DNA of 64,000 nt from DASUBN01 sp036500225 (GCA_036500225.1 DASYCJ010000020.1:1-64000), one strand, 5' to 3'. Numbered from the stretch's first letter, positions 1 to 8,608 are shown. Notes: generated from the letters alone by a model not told the origin. Numbers and translations: made by a program.

Positions 1-1064
1 TCGTAGGGTTTCAGGAACCAGGCGGTATGAGTACCCAGCGCTCCGTCTGAATACACCTCGCCCACGGCACGCACCGTGAAGTGATCGTCTGCGTAGCCGA
101 CTATGCGATGTGCAGGCAGGAAGCGCTTGAGCTGTTCCACCGACGGGTACTTGCGGTACTGAGCCGCAGCGTCGAGGCCGTAATCGCTATTGCCCGGGTC
201 CACTTCTGCGTACAGTCTGAGGGGCAACTCGCCCTCCTCGGCCAATTTCTTCAGCTGATCGAGGGCCGCGAAACTCTCGCCCTGATCCACGAAGCCGGTG
301 ATGCCTTTCTTGAGTGCATCCTGTGAGGCGAGCTTGGCGGCCTCAAGGACGTATGACTCGTTCTCGCCCTCACCTCGTTGGTTGATGCTTGCGTCCAGGG
401 CCTTATGCACCGGATCCATGGCGTTGTCCCTGAGGAATCCCACGGGCTCACCGGAGGCATCTTTCACGATCTGCCCGCCTTCCGGATCCGGCGTGCCCTT
501 CTGGATACCGACCATCTTGAGCAGCACCGCGTTCACGTAGACGCCATGACCGCTGGCATGGGTAAGCATCACTGGGTTATAGGGCGACACCGCATCCAGG
601 CTCGCGTGCAGCGGGTAGCCGTCCACGTTGGGCTGGGGCGCATGGGTCCACTTCTCCTGATGCCAGCCGCGGCCGATGATCCATTGGCCGGGTTTGGCTT
701 TCACCGCGGCGGCTTTCACCAGAGCCACGATCTCATCCCAGTCTTTGGCCTTGGTGAGGTCCAGCTGCATGAGCGAGTCACCCAACTCCAGGAAATGCCC
801 GTGGCCTTCGATGAAGCCCGGCATGACGAAAGCGCCTTTGAGGTCGATGACCTGGGTGCTCTTGCCTATATAAGGTTGGATGTCGGCATCGCTGCCCACG
901 GCGACGATGCGGCCGTCTTTCACGGCCAGGGCCTGGGCCGTGGGTTGCTCTGCCTCAAGAGTGGCGAGGGTGCCGTGTTGCAATACCAAGTCCGCGGACG
1001 GCACGGCAGCAGAGGCTGCGCCCGTGACTGCGAGGCACAGGGACAGAGTGAGGGACTTACGCAT
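1..1064 (-). CDS. Exported amidohydrolase (YtcJ-type, amidohydrolase 3), partial
   Basis: Metal-dependent hydrolase of the amidohydrolase superfamily; the substrate cannot be told. The reverse strand is open from the ATG at 1064 to the window edge, so the C-terminus is missing. The N-terminus is a signal peptide (RKSLTLSLCLAVTGAASA). It is followed by the family entry strand, then GFIEGHGHF with the metal-binding HxH, and further on a DDHFTVRAVGE segment. AGGAGAG sits just before the ATG and the symporter gene ends 10 nt upstream, so the two are co-transcribed. The neighbouring transporter may import the hydrolysis product, but that is inference. Confidence 0.85.
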   Translation of the reverse strand, partial: MRKSLTLSLCLAVTGAASAAVPSADLVLQHGTLATLEAEQPTAQALAVKDGRIVAVGSDADIQPYIGKSTQVIDLKGAFVMPGFIEGHGHFLELGDSLMQLDLTKAKDWDEIVALVKAAAVKAKPGQWIIGRGWHQEKWTHAPQPNVDGYPLHASLDAVSPYNPVMLTHASGHGVYVNAVLLKMVGIQKGTPDPEGGQIVKDASGEPVGFLRDNAMDPVHKALDASINQRGEGENESYVLEAAKLASQDALKKGITGFVDQGESFAALDQLKKLAEEGELPLRLYAEVDPGNSDYGLDAAAQYRKYPSVEQLKRFLPAHRIVGYADDHFTVRAVGEVYSDGALGTHTAWFLKPY

Positions 1065-1073
1065 GGATCTCTC

Positions 1074-2618
1074 CTAGGCGACGTCGTGTTCGTAATCAGT
1101 AGGCGAAGTTTGATCCGTAGCTTCCGACACCTTCAAGGCACGGAACGCCAGGGTCAACAGCACCGCGACCGTGAAGTTCACCAACAGCGAGTAGAAGGCG
1201 CTGTAGCCCGGCAGGACCCAGTCACCCAAGTGCAGGGGGAACGTAGGTTTGAATTGCTGGGATACGACCATCCAGGTGCCGAGAGCCATACCCGCGGCCC
1301 AGCCGGCAGCCAGCGCCCAACGGTGCAGCCAGCGGGTGTAGAGGCCGATGACCACCGTGGGCAGGGTCTGGATGATCCAGGCACCGCCGAGCAGTTGCAG
1401 ATTGATGGCAAAGTTCGTGGGCACGAAAAGAATGAAGGCCAGGGCGCCGAGCTTGACGACCAGCGACAGCAGCTTGGCCATGCGCGCCTCATCTGCCGGC
1501 GTGGCGCTAGGTACCAGATACTCTTTATATATGTTGCGGGTGAAGAGGTTTGCCGCGGCGATGGACATGATCGCCGCCGGCACTAGGGCGCCGATGGCTA
1601 CCGCGGCGAAGGCCACGCCCACGAACCAGGCGGGGAAGAATTTGAGCATCAGCGCCGGCACCGCGAAGTTGTTGCCGTACTGCTTGAAGTAAACCGCGTA
1701 TGCCGGGTCGTCATGCACATGGGCCACAACTGCCACATAGCCGAGGAAGGCCAGCAAGGCCAAGGCCAGGGAATACGCCGGCAATAGCGCCATGTTGCGC
1801 TTGATGACTCCGCGGCTGCTGGAACTCAGGAGCGCGGTGATGCAATGGGGGTAGAGGAACAGCGCCAGAACCGAACCCAAAGCCAATGTCGCGTAAGCGC
1901 CGTAGGCGCCGGTGTTGTTAGCGGTGGGCGCGGCCAAGAGCAGCTTGTCCGGCGCGATGCCGGCGAAGATATGGCCGTAGCCGCCGAGCTGAGCCGGGAT
2001 CACGGTGATGGCGGCGATCACGGTTATATAGATGAGCAGGTCTTTCACCACCGAGATCAAGGCAGGAGCGCGCAGGCCGCTGGTGTAAGTGTAGGCCGCG
2101 AGGATGGCGAAGGCCACGATCAGGGGCAGGTCCCCCATCCAGCCTTCGCCGGTGAAACCCATGGCCGCGATCACCACCTGGATGCCGACGAGCTGCAAGG
2201 CTATATAAGGCATGGTGGCGAGGATGCCCGTGATAGCCACCAGCAAGGCAAGGAGCGGGCTGCCGTAACGGCCGCGCACGAAATCAGAAGCGGTGACGTA
2301 ACCATGCTTGCGGGCCACGGACCAGAGCCGCGGATAGACCACGTAGACGAAGGGATAGAGCATGAGCGTGTAGGGCACGGCGAAGAAGCCGATGGCTCCA
2401 GCGCCGAACACCAGGGCCGGCACGGCGATGAAGGTGTAGGCGGTGTAGAGGTCGCCACCCAAGAGGAACCAGGTGACGATGGTGCCGAAGCGCCGGCCAC
2501 CCAGGCCCCATTCATGCAGGTGATTCAAGTCCGCCGCGCGCCAACGGGCGGCGATGAAACCCATGACGGTCACGAGACCGAACAGGATCACGAATACAGT
2601 GATGGCAGCCCAATTCAC
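1074..2618 (-). CDS. Sodium:solute symporter (SSS family)
   Basis: Inner-membrane secondary transporter of about 514 residues with roughly 13 hydrophobic segments, of the SSS family (PanF/PutP/MctP relatives), expected to import a small organic solute with sodium. I place the start at the GTG at 2618, which begins VNWAAITVFVILFG just before the first membrane segment. It lies 2 nt after the stop of the DUF3311 gene. A longer frame to 2690 would overlap that gene and adds no recognisable sequence. A DUF3311 protein directly upstream is typical of MctP-type monocarboxylate permeases, so a carboxylate substrate is plausible but unproven. Confidence 0.88.
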   Translation of the reverse strand: MNWAAITVFVILFGLVTVMGFIAARWRAADLNHLHEWGLGGRRFGTIVTWFLLGGDLYTAYTFIAVPALVFGAGAIGFFAVPYTLMLYPFVYVVYPRLWSVARKHGYVTASDFVRGRYGSPLLALLVAITGILATMPYIALQLVGIQVVIAAMGFTGEGWMGDLPLIVAFAILAAYTYTSGLRAPALISVVKDLLIYITVIAAITVIPAQLGGYGHIFAGIAPDKLLLAAPTANNTGAYGAYATLALGSVLALFLYPHCITALLSSSSRGVIKRNMALLPAYSLALALLAFLGYVAVVAHVHDDPAYAVYFKQYGNNFAVPALMLKFFPAWFVGVAFAAVAIGALVPAAIMSIAAANLFTRNIYKEYLVPSATPADEARMAKLLSLVVKLGALAFILFVPTNFAINLQLLGGAWIIQTLPTVVIGLYTRWLHRWALAAGWAAGMALGTWMVVSQQFKPTFPLHLGDWVLPGYSAFYSLLVNFTVAVLLTLAFRALKVSEATDQTSPTDYEHDVA

Positions 2619-2620
2619 AG

Positions 2621-2824
2621 TTATATCTTCGCCAAGTACGCGAGGCCCGTGACGATGGCCGCGACGATTATTAGAACGAACTGGAACCAATAGAAGAACG
2701 GGATGCCGTAGAACGAAGGCTCCATGCGGTTGAACAGCGGTACGCAGATGGCCGTGAAGAACGGCACGAACAGGATCACGTACCAGACGGTACGCTTGAA
2801 TTTGCTGGGACCCGGTGCGGCCAT
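2621..2824 (-). CDS. DUF3311 small membrane protein
   Basis: Two-helix inner-membrane protein of about 67 residues, probably an accessory subunit of the symporter encoded 2 nt downstream. Visible helices are WYVILFVPFFTAICVPLFN and FFYWFQFVLIIVAAIVTGL, with the FYGIPFFYW signature between them. The ATG at 2824 is preceded by AAGGGA at good spacing. An in-frame ATG at 2842 would add six residues and has a poorer ribosome site. The pairing with an SSS symporter matches the known DUF3311/MctP-type arrangement. Confidence 0.8.
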   Translation of the reverse strand: MAAPGPSKFKRTVWYVILFVPFFTAICVPLFNRMEPSFYGIPFFYWFQFVLIIVAAIVTGLAYLAKI

Positions 2825-2891
2825 GGCTGCATCCCTTGTCATAACGAGGTCACAAGGTAACGATGCTAAACCCAATCTTCAAGCTCTGCCC

Positions 2892-2920
2892 TTGACAAGG
2901 CCCAGCGCTTCACGGATATT
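2892..2920 (+). promoter_or_regulatory. Predicted sigma70 promoter of the met leader and operon
   Basis: A perfect -35 TTGACA (2892-2897), a 17-nt spacer and GATATT (2915-2920) as -10. The expected start of transcription falls at about 2927, directly at the ATG of the leader ORF (2928). That would make the leader ORF leaderless, which agrees with the absence of a ribosome site before it. The -10 matches consensus at four of six positions. Confidence 0.6.
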
Positions 2921-2927
2921 CGGCTGC

Positions 2928-3035
2928 ATGGAACAGTTCCTATCCTTCACCGCCTCCGCCCGCTCCTGCATGGCCATGTGCATGTGTATGCACGCCTCCG
3001 TGCGGGCCGGCGTTGTTCATAGGACTAGAATCTGA
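2928..3035 (+). CDS. Methionine/cysteine-rich leader peptide of the metY operon
   Basis: A 35-codon ORF between the predicted promoter and an intrinsic terminator, upstream of metY. Residues 14-21 read CMAMCMCM: four Met and three Cys in eight codons, at 2967-2990. The stop at 3033 lies 27 nt before the terminator stem. The layout is that of the his, thr, leu and trp attenuator peptides, where ribosome stalling at scarce aminoacyl-tRNA codons selects an antiterminator. There is no clear ribosome site. The predicted transcription start sits at the AUG, as known for the leaderless trpL of Sinorhizobium. No function beyond translation is expected of the peptide. Confidence 0.72.
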   Translation: MEQFLSFTASARSCMAMCMCMHASVRAGVVHRTRI

Positions 3036-3071
3036 CGATCTGACCGAACACCGAATCCAGGACCCGCACGG
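2998..3071 (+). promoter_or_regulatory. Predicted antiterminator pairing in the met leader
   Basis: Segment 2998-3006 (CCGTGCGGG, codons 24-27 of the leader ORF) is perfectly complementary to 3063-3071 (CCCGCACGG), which is most of the 5' arm of the terminator. Formation of this 9-bp helix excludes the terminator. A competing segment, GCCCGC at 2958-2963, can pair with GCGGGC at 3002-3007. A ribosome stalled at the first Met of the run (2970) would cover 2958-2963 and free the antiterminator arm. Pairings were read by eye; no folding energy was computed. Confidence 0.65.
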
Positions 3072-3094
3072 CACGAGCCGTAGCGGGTTTTTTA
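3062..3094 (+). terminator. Intrinsic terminator upstream of metY (attenuator)
   Basis: Arm 3062-3072 (ACCCGCACGGC) pairs with 3077-3088 with one bulged A, giving 11 bp around an ACGA loop, followed by a run of six T. It stands about 130 nt before the metY start and after a leader ORF, so it would stop transcription before the structural genes unless prevented. Confidence 0.85.
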
Positions 3095-3144
3095 TTGCCT
3101 AAAGAATAACTCTCCCCTCCCGGCTCCCACTGAAAGGTCCATTC

Positions 3145-3166
3145 CATGCACATGGCGACATGTGCA
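3145..3166 (+). promoter_or_regulatory. Hairpin in the metY 5' region complementary to the leader Met codons
   Basis: TGCACATG (3147-3154) and CATGTGCA (3159-3166) form a perfect 8-bp stem with a GCGA tetraloop. The stretch 3145-3156 is also a perfect 12-nt reverse complement of 2973-2984, the Met/Cys codon run of the leader ORF. It lies between the terminator and the metY ribosome site (GAGAGGAG, about 3202-3209). Role unknown. Confidence 0.45.
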
Positions 3167-3219
3167 CAGGCCCGCTCGTCCCTGAAAAAGACGCGCAGAC
3201 AGAGAGGAGCTTGAAGACC

Positions 3220-4542
3220 ATGAGTGACCAACAGACGTATCGATATGAAACTTTGCAGATCCACGCAGGCCAAGAACCGGCGCCGGGCACCAACGCCCGT
3301 GCCGTGCCCATCTACCAGACCACCTCCTACACCTTCAACGACGCGGAACACGGCGCGCGCCTCTTCGCCCTGAAGGAGTTCGGCAACATCTACACCCGCA
3401 TCATGAACCCCACCACGGACGTGTTCGAGAAGCGCATCGCGGCTCTCGAAGGCGGCGTGGCGGCACTGGCCACCGCCAGTGGCCAGGCGGCGCAGTTCCT
3501 AACCTTCACCACCCTCGCCCAGGCGGGCGACAACATCGTGGCCAGCAGCGCCCTGTACGGCGGGACTTACAACCAGCTCAAGGTCACGCTGCCGCGCTTA
3601 GGCATCCAGGCGAAGTTCGTGGACGGCGATGACCCGGAGGATTTCCGCCGCGCCATCGACGAGCGCACCAAGGCCCTGTATGTGGAGAGCATCGGCAACC
3701 CTGGCTTCAACGTGCCGGACTTCGGCCGGCTCGCCAACATCGCCCATGCTGCTGGCATCCCGCTGGTGGTGGACAACACCTTCGGCGCCGCCGGTTTCCT
3801 GGTGCGGCCCATCGAACACGGCGCCGACATCGTGGTGGCTTCCGCCACCAAGTGGATCGGCGGCCACGGCACTTCCATCGGCGGCGTGATCGTGGACTCG
3901 GGCAAGTTCGACTGGCGCAACAGCAAGTTCCCTCTGTTCACGGATCCGGCACCGGGTTATCACGGCCTCAACTTCGCCGAGACCTTCGGTCCCGAAGGCT
4001 CCTTCGGCAACATCGCCTTCATCATCCGTGCGCGGGTGGAGGGTCTGCGGGACATCGGCGCGTCCTTAAGCCCATTCAACGCATTCTTGTTGTTGCAGGG
4101 CCTCGAGACCCTGTCGCTGCGCGTGCAGCGCCACGTGGATAACGCGCTCAACTTGGCGCAATGGCTGGAGCGCCAGACGGAAGTGGCCTGGGTGAACTAC
4201 CCGGGTCTGCCGCAGCATCCGCACCACGCCCGGGCCAAGCAATACCTGAAGCATGGCTTCGGCGCGGTCCTGAGCTTCGGCGTGCGCGGCGGTGAGGTGG
4301 CGGGTCGCAAGTTCATCGACAGCGTGAAACTCGCGAGCCATCTCGCCAACGTGGGCGATGCCAAGACCTTGGTGATCCACCCCACTTCCACCACCCACCA
4401 GCAGTTGAATGGCACGGAACAGGTAGCCGCCGGTGTGACGCCGGACCTGGTGCGGGTATCGGTCGGCATCGAGCACATCGAAGACATCAAGGCGGACTTC
4501 GCCCAGGCCTTCGAGAAGCTCAGGGCCAAGGCCGCTGCATGA
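3220..4542 (+). CDS. metY: O-acylhomoserine sulfhydrylase (PLP-dependent)
   Basis: Cytoplasmic PLP enzyme of 440 residues that makes homocysteine from an O-acylhomoserine and sulfide, the direct sulfhydrylation route to methionine. It belongs to the Cys/Met-metabolism fold-type I family. The PLP lysine is Lys211 in SATKWIGGHGTSIGG, and the TSYTFNDAEHGARLF and Gly-rich substrate segments match MetY rather than MetB. The ATG at 3220 has GAGAGGAG 9-10 nt upstream. First gene of metY-metX-hom; its stop overlaps the metX start (ATGA). Expression should depend on the upstream attenuator. Confidence 0.92.
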   Translation: MSDQQTYRYETLQIHAGQEPAPGTNARAVPIYQTTSYTFNDAEHGARLFALKEFGNIYTRIMNPTTDVFEKRIAALEGGVAALATASGQAAQFLTFTTLAQAGDNIVASSALYGGTYNQLKVTLPRLGIQAKFVDGDDPEDFRRAIDERTKALYVESIGNPGFNVPDFGRLANIAHAAGIPLVVDNTFGAAGFLVRPIEHGADIVVASATKWIGGHGTSIGGVIVDSGKFDWRNSKFPLFTDPAPGYHGLNFAETFGPEGSFGNIAFIIRARVEGLRDIGASLSPFNAFLLLQGLETLSLRVQRHVDNALNLAQWLERQTEVAWVNYPGLPQHPHHARAKQYLKHGFGAVLSFGVRGGEVAGRKFIDSVKLASHLANVGDAKTLVIHPTSTTHQQLNGTEQVAAGVTPDLVRVSVGIEHIEDIKADFAQAFEKLRAKAAA

Positions 4543-5627
4543 GTGCAGTTCCAGTGATCGAAGACGACAAGGGTTTCCTGGCCCTCGAAGACCCGCTGGT
4601 CCTCGAGTCGGGAAACGAGTTGCCCCAGGTGACGGTGGCTTACCGCACCTGGGGACGGCTCAACGCTGCGCGGGACAACGCAGTGCTCATCTGCCACGCC
4701 CTCACGGGTTCGGCGGATGCGGACCAGTGGTGGTCAGGGCTCATGGGCCCAGGCCGCGCCCTGGACCCGGACCGGGACTTCATCGTGTGCAGCAACGTGC
4801 TGGGCAGTTGTTATGGCACTACGGGTCCCGGGAGCTTCTCGCCCTTCACCGGCAAGCGTTACGGCGCGGAGTTCCCGGTGGTGACGGTGCGGGACCTGGT
4901 GCAGGTGCAGGCGCGGCTCCTGGATGCCCTCGGTGTGGATGACCTGGCCCTGGTGATCGGCGGCTCCCTGGGCGGCATGCAGGCCCTGGAGTGGGCTGCG
5001 CTCTATCCAGATCGGGTGCGGGCCTTCGCCGCTCTCTCGGTGGGCGCGCGCCAGTCTCCCTGGTGCATCGGCCTCTCGGAAGCGCAGCGGCACGCCATCT
5101 ATTCGGATACGCGTTGGCGCGGCGGAAGCTATGACCCCCTGGATCCACCCACCGGCGGACTCACGTCGGCACGCATGATGGCCCTGTGCAGCTACCGGCA
5201 TCCAGCCGAGTTCGCTGGGCGCTTCGGCCGCGAGACCGATCACAAAGGCAGCTTCCAGGTGCAGAGCTATCTGCGGCATCAGGGCAGCAAGTTTGTGCAG
5301 CGCTTCGATGCCAATGCCTACGTGACCTTGACCCGCGTCATGGACAGCCACGACCTGGGCCGTGGGCGCGGCGGCATCGAAGCGGTGCTGGCAGCCATCC
5401 ACGTGCCGGCCCTGATCGTCGGCAGCAGCAGCGACCTGCTGTATGTGCCGGATGAGCAGCGCGAACTGGCCCGGCATCTGCCCAAGGCCGAACTGGCATG
5501 GCTGGATTCACCCCATGGCCACGATGCCTTCCTCATCGACACCGACCAACTGGACACGTTGTTACGGGGATTCCGGCAACGCAACAAGTATTGCTATGGC
5601 AACCCAGTCCACATCTTCGCCTTCTGA
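4539..5627 (+). CDS. metX: Homoserine O-acyltransferase
   Basis: Alpha/beta-hydrolase fold acyltransferase of 362 residues that activates homoserine for MetY. The nucleophile is Ser143 in GGSLGGMQALEWA, with the other triad residues likely Asp in SSSDLLYVPDEQ and His in DSPHGHDAF. The NVLGSCYGTTGPGSF loop is the family's oxyanion region. MetX proteins use acetyl-CoA or succinyl-CoA, and some relatives act on serine; sequence reading alone does not settle the acyl donor. It starts inside the metY stop codon (ATGA), so the two are translationally coupled. Confidence 0.88.
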   Translation: MSAVPVIEDDKGFLALEDPLVLESGNELPQVTVAYRTWGRLNAARDNAVLICHALTGSADADQWWSGLMGPGRALDPDRDFIVCSNVLGSCYGTTGPGSFSPFTGKRYGAEFPVVTVRDLVQVQARLLDALGVDDLALVIGGSLGGMQALEWAALYPDRVRAFAALSVGARQSPWCIGLSEAQRHAIYSDTRWRGGSYDPLDPPTGGLTSARMMALCSYRHPAEFAGRFGRETDHKGSFQVQSYLRHQGSKFVQRFDANAYVTLTRVMDSHDLGRGRGGIEAVLAAIHVPALIVGSSSDLLYVPDEQRELARHLPKAELAWLDSPHGHDAFLIDTDQLDTLLRGFRQRNKYCYGNPVHIFAF

Positions 5628-5663
5628 GCGAGACCAGAAGGCGAGCCAAAGGAGACTACGACC

Positions 5664-6791
5664 ATGTCTAGCGTGACTCCCTTATCCACAGACGAGATCC
5701 TGCCGGCACTGCGGCCTGCGCTGGCGGTGCGTCGCGTGCACCTGCTGCTGGCGGGCCATACCGGCCGCGTGGGCAGCAAGCTGGTGCAGGTCATCGCCGC
5801 CGAACGGACCCGGCTCGCTGCCGAGACGCACCTGGAGCTGCATGTACGCTGCGCCGTGAACCGCAGCCTCGCGGTATGGCATGACCCGGATAGCCCCTGG
5901 CGCGAGGATCGGGTGCCGCGCAGGCTGGACGACTGGTCCGCGCTGCTGCGCCGTTTCATCGCCGTGCCGGGACCTAAGCTGTTGGTGGACTGCACGGCTT
6001 CGCCGGAGATAGCAGCGCGTTACCTGGAATGTTTCGTGGCGGGAGTAGGTGTGATCACCGCCAACAAGATCGCCAATAGCGCCAGCGGTGAACACTACCG
6101 GTCGCTGCAAAGTCTCGCGGTGGCAGAGCGCGTGCCCTATCGTTATGAGACCACGGCCGGTGCCGCCCTGCCCCTACTCGCGGCTTTCGCGGACCTGCGC
6201 TCCGGCGGCGATCAGGTGACGCGCATCGAGGCGGTGTTGTCCGGCACCCTCTCCTTCATCTTCCAGCGCCTGAACCAGGGCACGCCCTTCTCCACGGCGG
6301 TGCGGGAAGCGCGGGACCAGGGCTATACCGAACCCCATCCGGCGGACGACCTCAAAGCCCTGGACTCAGCCCGCAAACTGCTGATCCTGATGCGGGAAGC
6401 GGGCATCGCCTGGGAACCGGAACAGGTGAAGGTGCACGGCCTCTCACCGCCGACCCTGGATGGAGAGCGGGACTCGGAGCGCTATCTCACGGGCCTGGCC
6501 GCCAGCGATGCCGAATGGGCGGGACGGGTGAAGACCAGTCAGCAGCAAGGTCTGCGCCTCGCCTGCCTCGCGGAATACGACGGGCACGAAGCGCGGGTGG
6601 GCCTAGCCCAGGTCCCGGCCGCGGATCCCTTCGCGCATCTGGCAGGCGGCGAGAACCTGGTGCGGGTCTGGACCCGCCGTTACCAGCCGGTGCCCCTATC
6701 CATCGCCGGGCCGGGCGCCGGCACGGAGGTCACGGCGGCGGGGCTGCTCACGGACATCATCAAGGCGGCCACCTTAAGCCAGCGGCTCTGA
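5664..6791 (+). CDS. hom: Homoserine dehydrogenase (monofunctional, ThrA-like domain)
   Basis: NAD(P)-dependent enzyme of 375 residues that reduces aspartate semialdehyde to homoserine, the substrate of the metX product. The Rossmann loop is GHTGRVGSKL, followed by VDCTASPEIA and ITANKIAN, then the catalytic core LSGTLSFIFQRLN and DDLKALDSARKLLIL. It resembles the C-terminal half of the bifunctional ThrA/MetL enzymes. It lacks both an aspartokinase domain and a C-terminal ACT domain, so allosteric threonine control through ACT is not expected. AAAGGAG precedes the ATG; it follows metX by 36 nt. Confidence 0.9.
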   Translation: MSSVTPLSTDEILPALRPALAVRRVHLLLAGHTGRVGSKLVQVIAAERTRLAAETHLELHVRCAVNRSLAVWHDPDSPWREDRVPRRLDDWSALLRRFIAVPGPKLLVDCTASPEIAARYLECFVAGVGVITANKIANSASGEHYRSLQSLAVAERVPYRYETTAGAALPLLAAFADLRSGGDQVTRIEAVLSGTLSFIFQRLNQGTPFSTAVREARDQGYTEPHPADDLKALDSARKLLILMREAGIAWEPEQVKVHGLSPPTLDGERDSERYLTGLAASDAEWAGRVKTSQQQGLRLACLAEYDGHEARVGLAQVPAADPFAHLAGGENLVRVWTRRYQPVPLSIAGPGAGTEVTAAGLLTDIIKAATLSQRL

Positions 6792-6835
6792 GCCGGTTCG
6801 GGTAGCCTTAGGGCATCGTATCTCAGGGGTTACAG

Positions 6836-8608
6836 ATGACCTTCCTGCCAGAGGTGGCCGTGTTCCTCATAGCGGCCTGCCTCGCCGTGCCGCTGTCCCG
6901 TAAGTCCGGCTTCGGCTCGGTACTGGGCTATCTCGTGGCGGGCGTGGTCATCGGTCCCTGGTGCATGAAGCTCATCACGGATGTGCCGACCATCCTGCAG
7001 TTCTCTGAGATCGGCGTGGTGCTGCTGCTGTTCATCATCGGCCTGGAGTTGCAGCCCTCGCGCCTTTGGGTGATGCGCCAGACGGTGTTCGGCATGGGCA
7101 GCTTCCAGGTGGGTGCCACCAGCCTGCTCTTGGCTCTGGGCGCGCATTTCATGGGGCTCGGCCTGGTGCCGGCCCTGGTGGCGGGCTTCGGCCTTTCCTT
7201 GTCGTCCACTGCCTTCGTGCTGCAGATGCTGGGAGAGAAGAAACAGCTTTCCCTGAGTCACGGCCGCGCCTCCTTCGGCATCCTCCTGTTCCAGGACGTG
7301 GCGGCGATCCCCGTCTTGGCCCTGCTCAGCATCTTCTACGGCGACGGCGATACTCAGCACGCCCACATCGGCATGAAGCTCTTGATCATCGCGGTGGTGC
7401 TGACGGTGCTGGCCTTGGGCAACCGCGTGGTGTTGCGCTTCCTATTCCGCCTAGTGACCCAGTTCGGTAATCCAGAGATATTCACTGCCTCGGCGCTGTT
7501 GATCGTGCTCGGCGCAGGACTGGTGGCGAATTCCATCGGCCTCTCCATGGGCCTGGGCGCCTTCTTGGCCGGCGTGGTACTGGCGGATTCCAGCTATCGC
7601 CATGAGTTCGAGGCCAACATCGAACCCTTCAAGGGCCTGCTGCTCGGTCTCTTCTTCATGGCCGTGGGCATGTCCGTGAATCTGGGACTGATCGTGGAAG
7701 CGCCCATCACAGTGCTGTGCGTGTTGGTACTGCTGCTCACCATCAAGATGACGGCGCTCTACGGCATCGGCAAGCTCTTCCGGCTGCCGGAGGACGGGGC
7801 CCGTAATTTAGCTTTTGTCCTGCCGGCGGGTGGTGAATTCGCCTTCGTGCTGTTCGGCGCGGCAGGCACCTACAGACTCTTCGACCAGCACCTCACGGAC
7901 CTCCTCAACCTGGCGGTGACCCTATCCATGGCAGCGACGCCTTTCCTGGTGTTGTTCAACGAGAAGGTGCTGCAGAGGCTCGTGGAGGAGCGCAAGGAAC
8001 CGGAGTTCGACCGCATCGACGAGCCGGCGAATCCGGTGATCATCGCCGGCATGGGCCGCTTCGGCCAGATCGTGGGCCGCCTGCTGCGCATGCAGCAGAT
8101 CCCCTTCACGGCCCTAGAAGCGGATTCGGAGCAGATCGAGACCCTGCGCCGCTTCGGCAGCAAGGTGTATTACGGCGATGCCTCACGCCTGGATCTGCTC
8201 ACCGCCGCCAAGGCCGAGCAGTCCAAGTTCCTGGTGCTGGCCATAGACAACATCCAGGCCTCGGTGCGGGCCGCCGAGATGGTACGCAAGCATTTCCCGA
8301 ACCTCACGGTACTGGCGCGAGCCCGCAACCGACATCACGCCCATCTCTTGCATGAACAGGGTGTGCAGGTGATCGTGCGCGAGACCTATTACTCGAGCCT
8401 CTGGCTTTCGGAACAGCTGTTGGAGAAGCTCGGCATGCAGAAGCCCGCCATCGAGCATCTGGTGGGCATGTTCGAAAAATTCGACCACGCGCTGCTGGAA
8501 CGGCAGTTCGCCGTGTTCGAGGACGAGGAGAAGCTGGTGCAGACCTCAAAGGAAGCGGCGGAAGAACTCGAACAACTCCTCCAGGAAGACCGGAAACAGA
8601 CAGGCTAA
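6836..8608 (+). CDS. Kef-type cation/proton antiporter with TrkA-N domain (CPA2)
   Basis: Inner-membrane transporter of 590 residues. About 12-13 hydrophobic segments fill residues 1-380, starting FLPEVAVFLIAACLAVPLS with the GLELQPSRLW and LGAFLAGVVLADSSYRHE motifs of the family. A cytoplasmic Rossmann RCK/TrkA-N domain follows, with GMGRFGQIVGRLL near residue 403. This is the KefB/KefC/YbaL architecture, which in enteric bacteria is glutathione-gated K+ efflux. Length matches KefB and KefC, but no KefF/KefG partner gene is nearby, so glutathione gating is unproven. It begins 44 nt after hom. Confidence 0.88.
   Translation: MTFLPEVAVFLIAACLAVPLSRKSGFGSVLGYLVAGVVIGPWCMKLITDVPTILQFSEIGVVLLLFIIGLELQPSRLWVMRQTVFGMGSFQVGATSLLLALGAHFMGLGLVPALVAGFGLSLSSTAFVLQMLGEKKQLSLSHGRASFGILLFQDVAAIPVLALLSIFYGDGDTQHAHIGMKLLIIAVVLTVLALGNRVVLRFLFRLVTQFGNPEIFTASALLIVLGAGLVANSIGLSMGLGAFLAGVVLADSSYRHEFEANIEPFKGLLLGLFFMAVGMSVNLGLIVEAPITVLCVLVLLLTIKMTALYGIGKLFRLPEDGARNLAFVLPAGGEFAFVLFGAAGTYRLFDQHLTDLLNLAVTLSMAATPFLVLFNEKVLQRLVEERKEPEFDRIDEPANPVIIAGMGRFGQIVGRLLRMQQIPFTALEADSEQIETLRRFGSKVYYGDASRLDLLTAAKAEQSKFLVLAIDNIQASVRAAEMVRKHFPNLTVLARARNRHHAHLLHEQGVQVIVRETYYSSLWLSEQLLEKLGMQKPAIEHLVGMFEKFDHALLERQFAVFEDEEKLVQTSKEAAEELEQLLQEDRKQTG

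Noticed and set aside
378..1586. Open frame of about 400 codons on the plus strand
   Set aside because: It lies antisense to the amidohydrolase and symporter genes, which have clear family motifs; composition is that of a shadow frame.
2881..3219. SAM riboswitch upstream of metY
   Set aside because: I saw none of the SAM-I, SAM-II or SAH core sequences that I know. A Met-rich ORF with terminator and antiterminator explains the region better.
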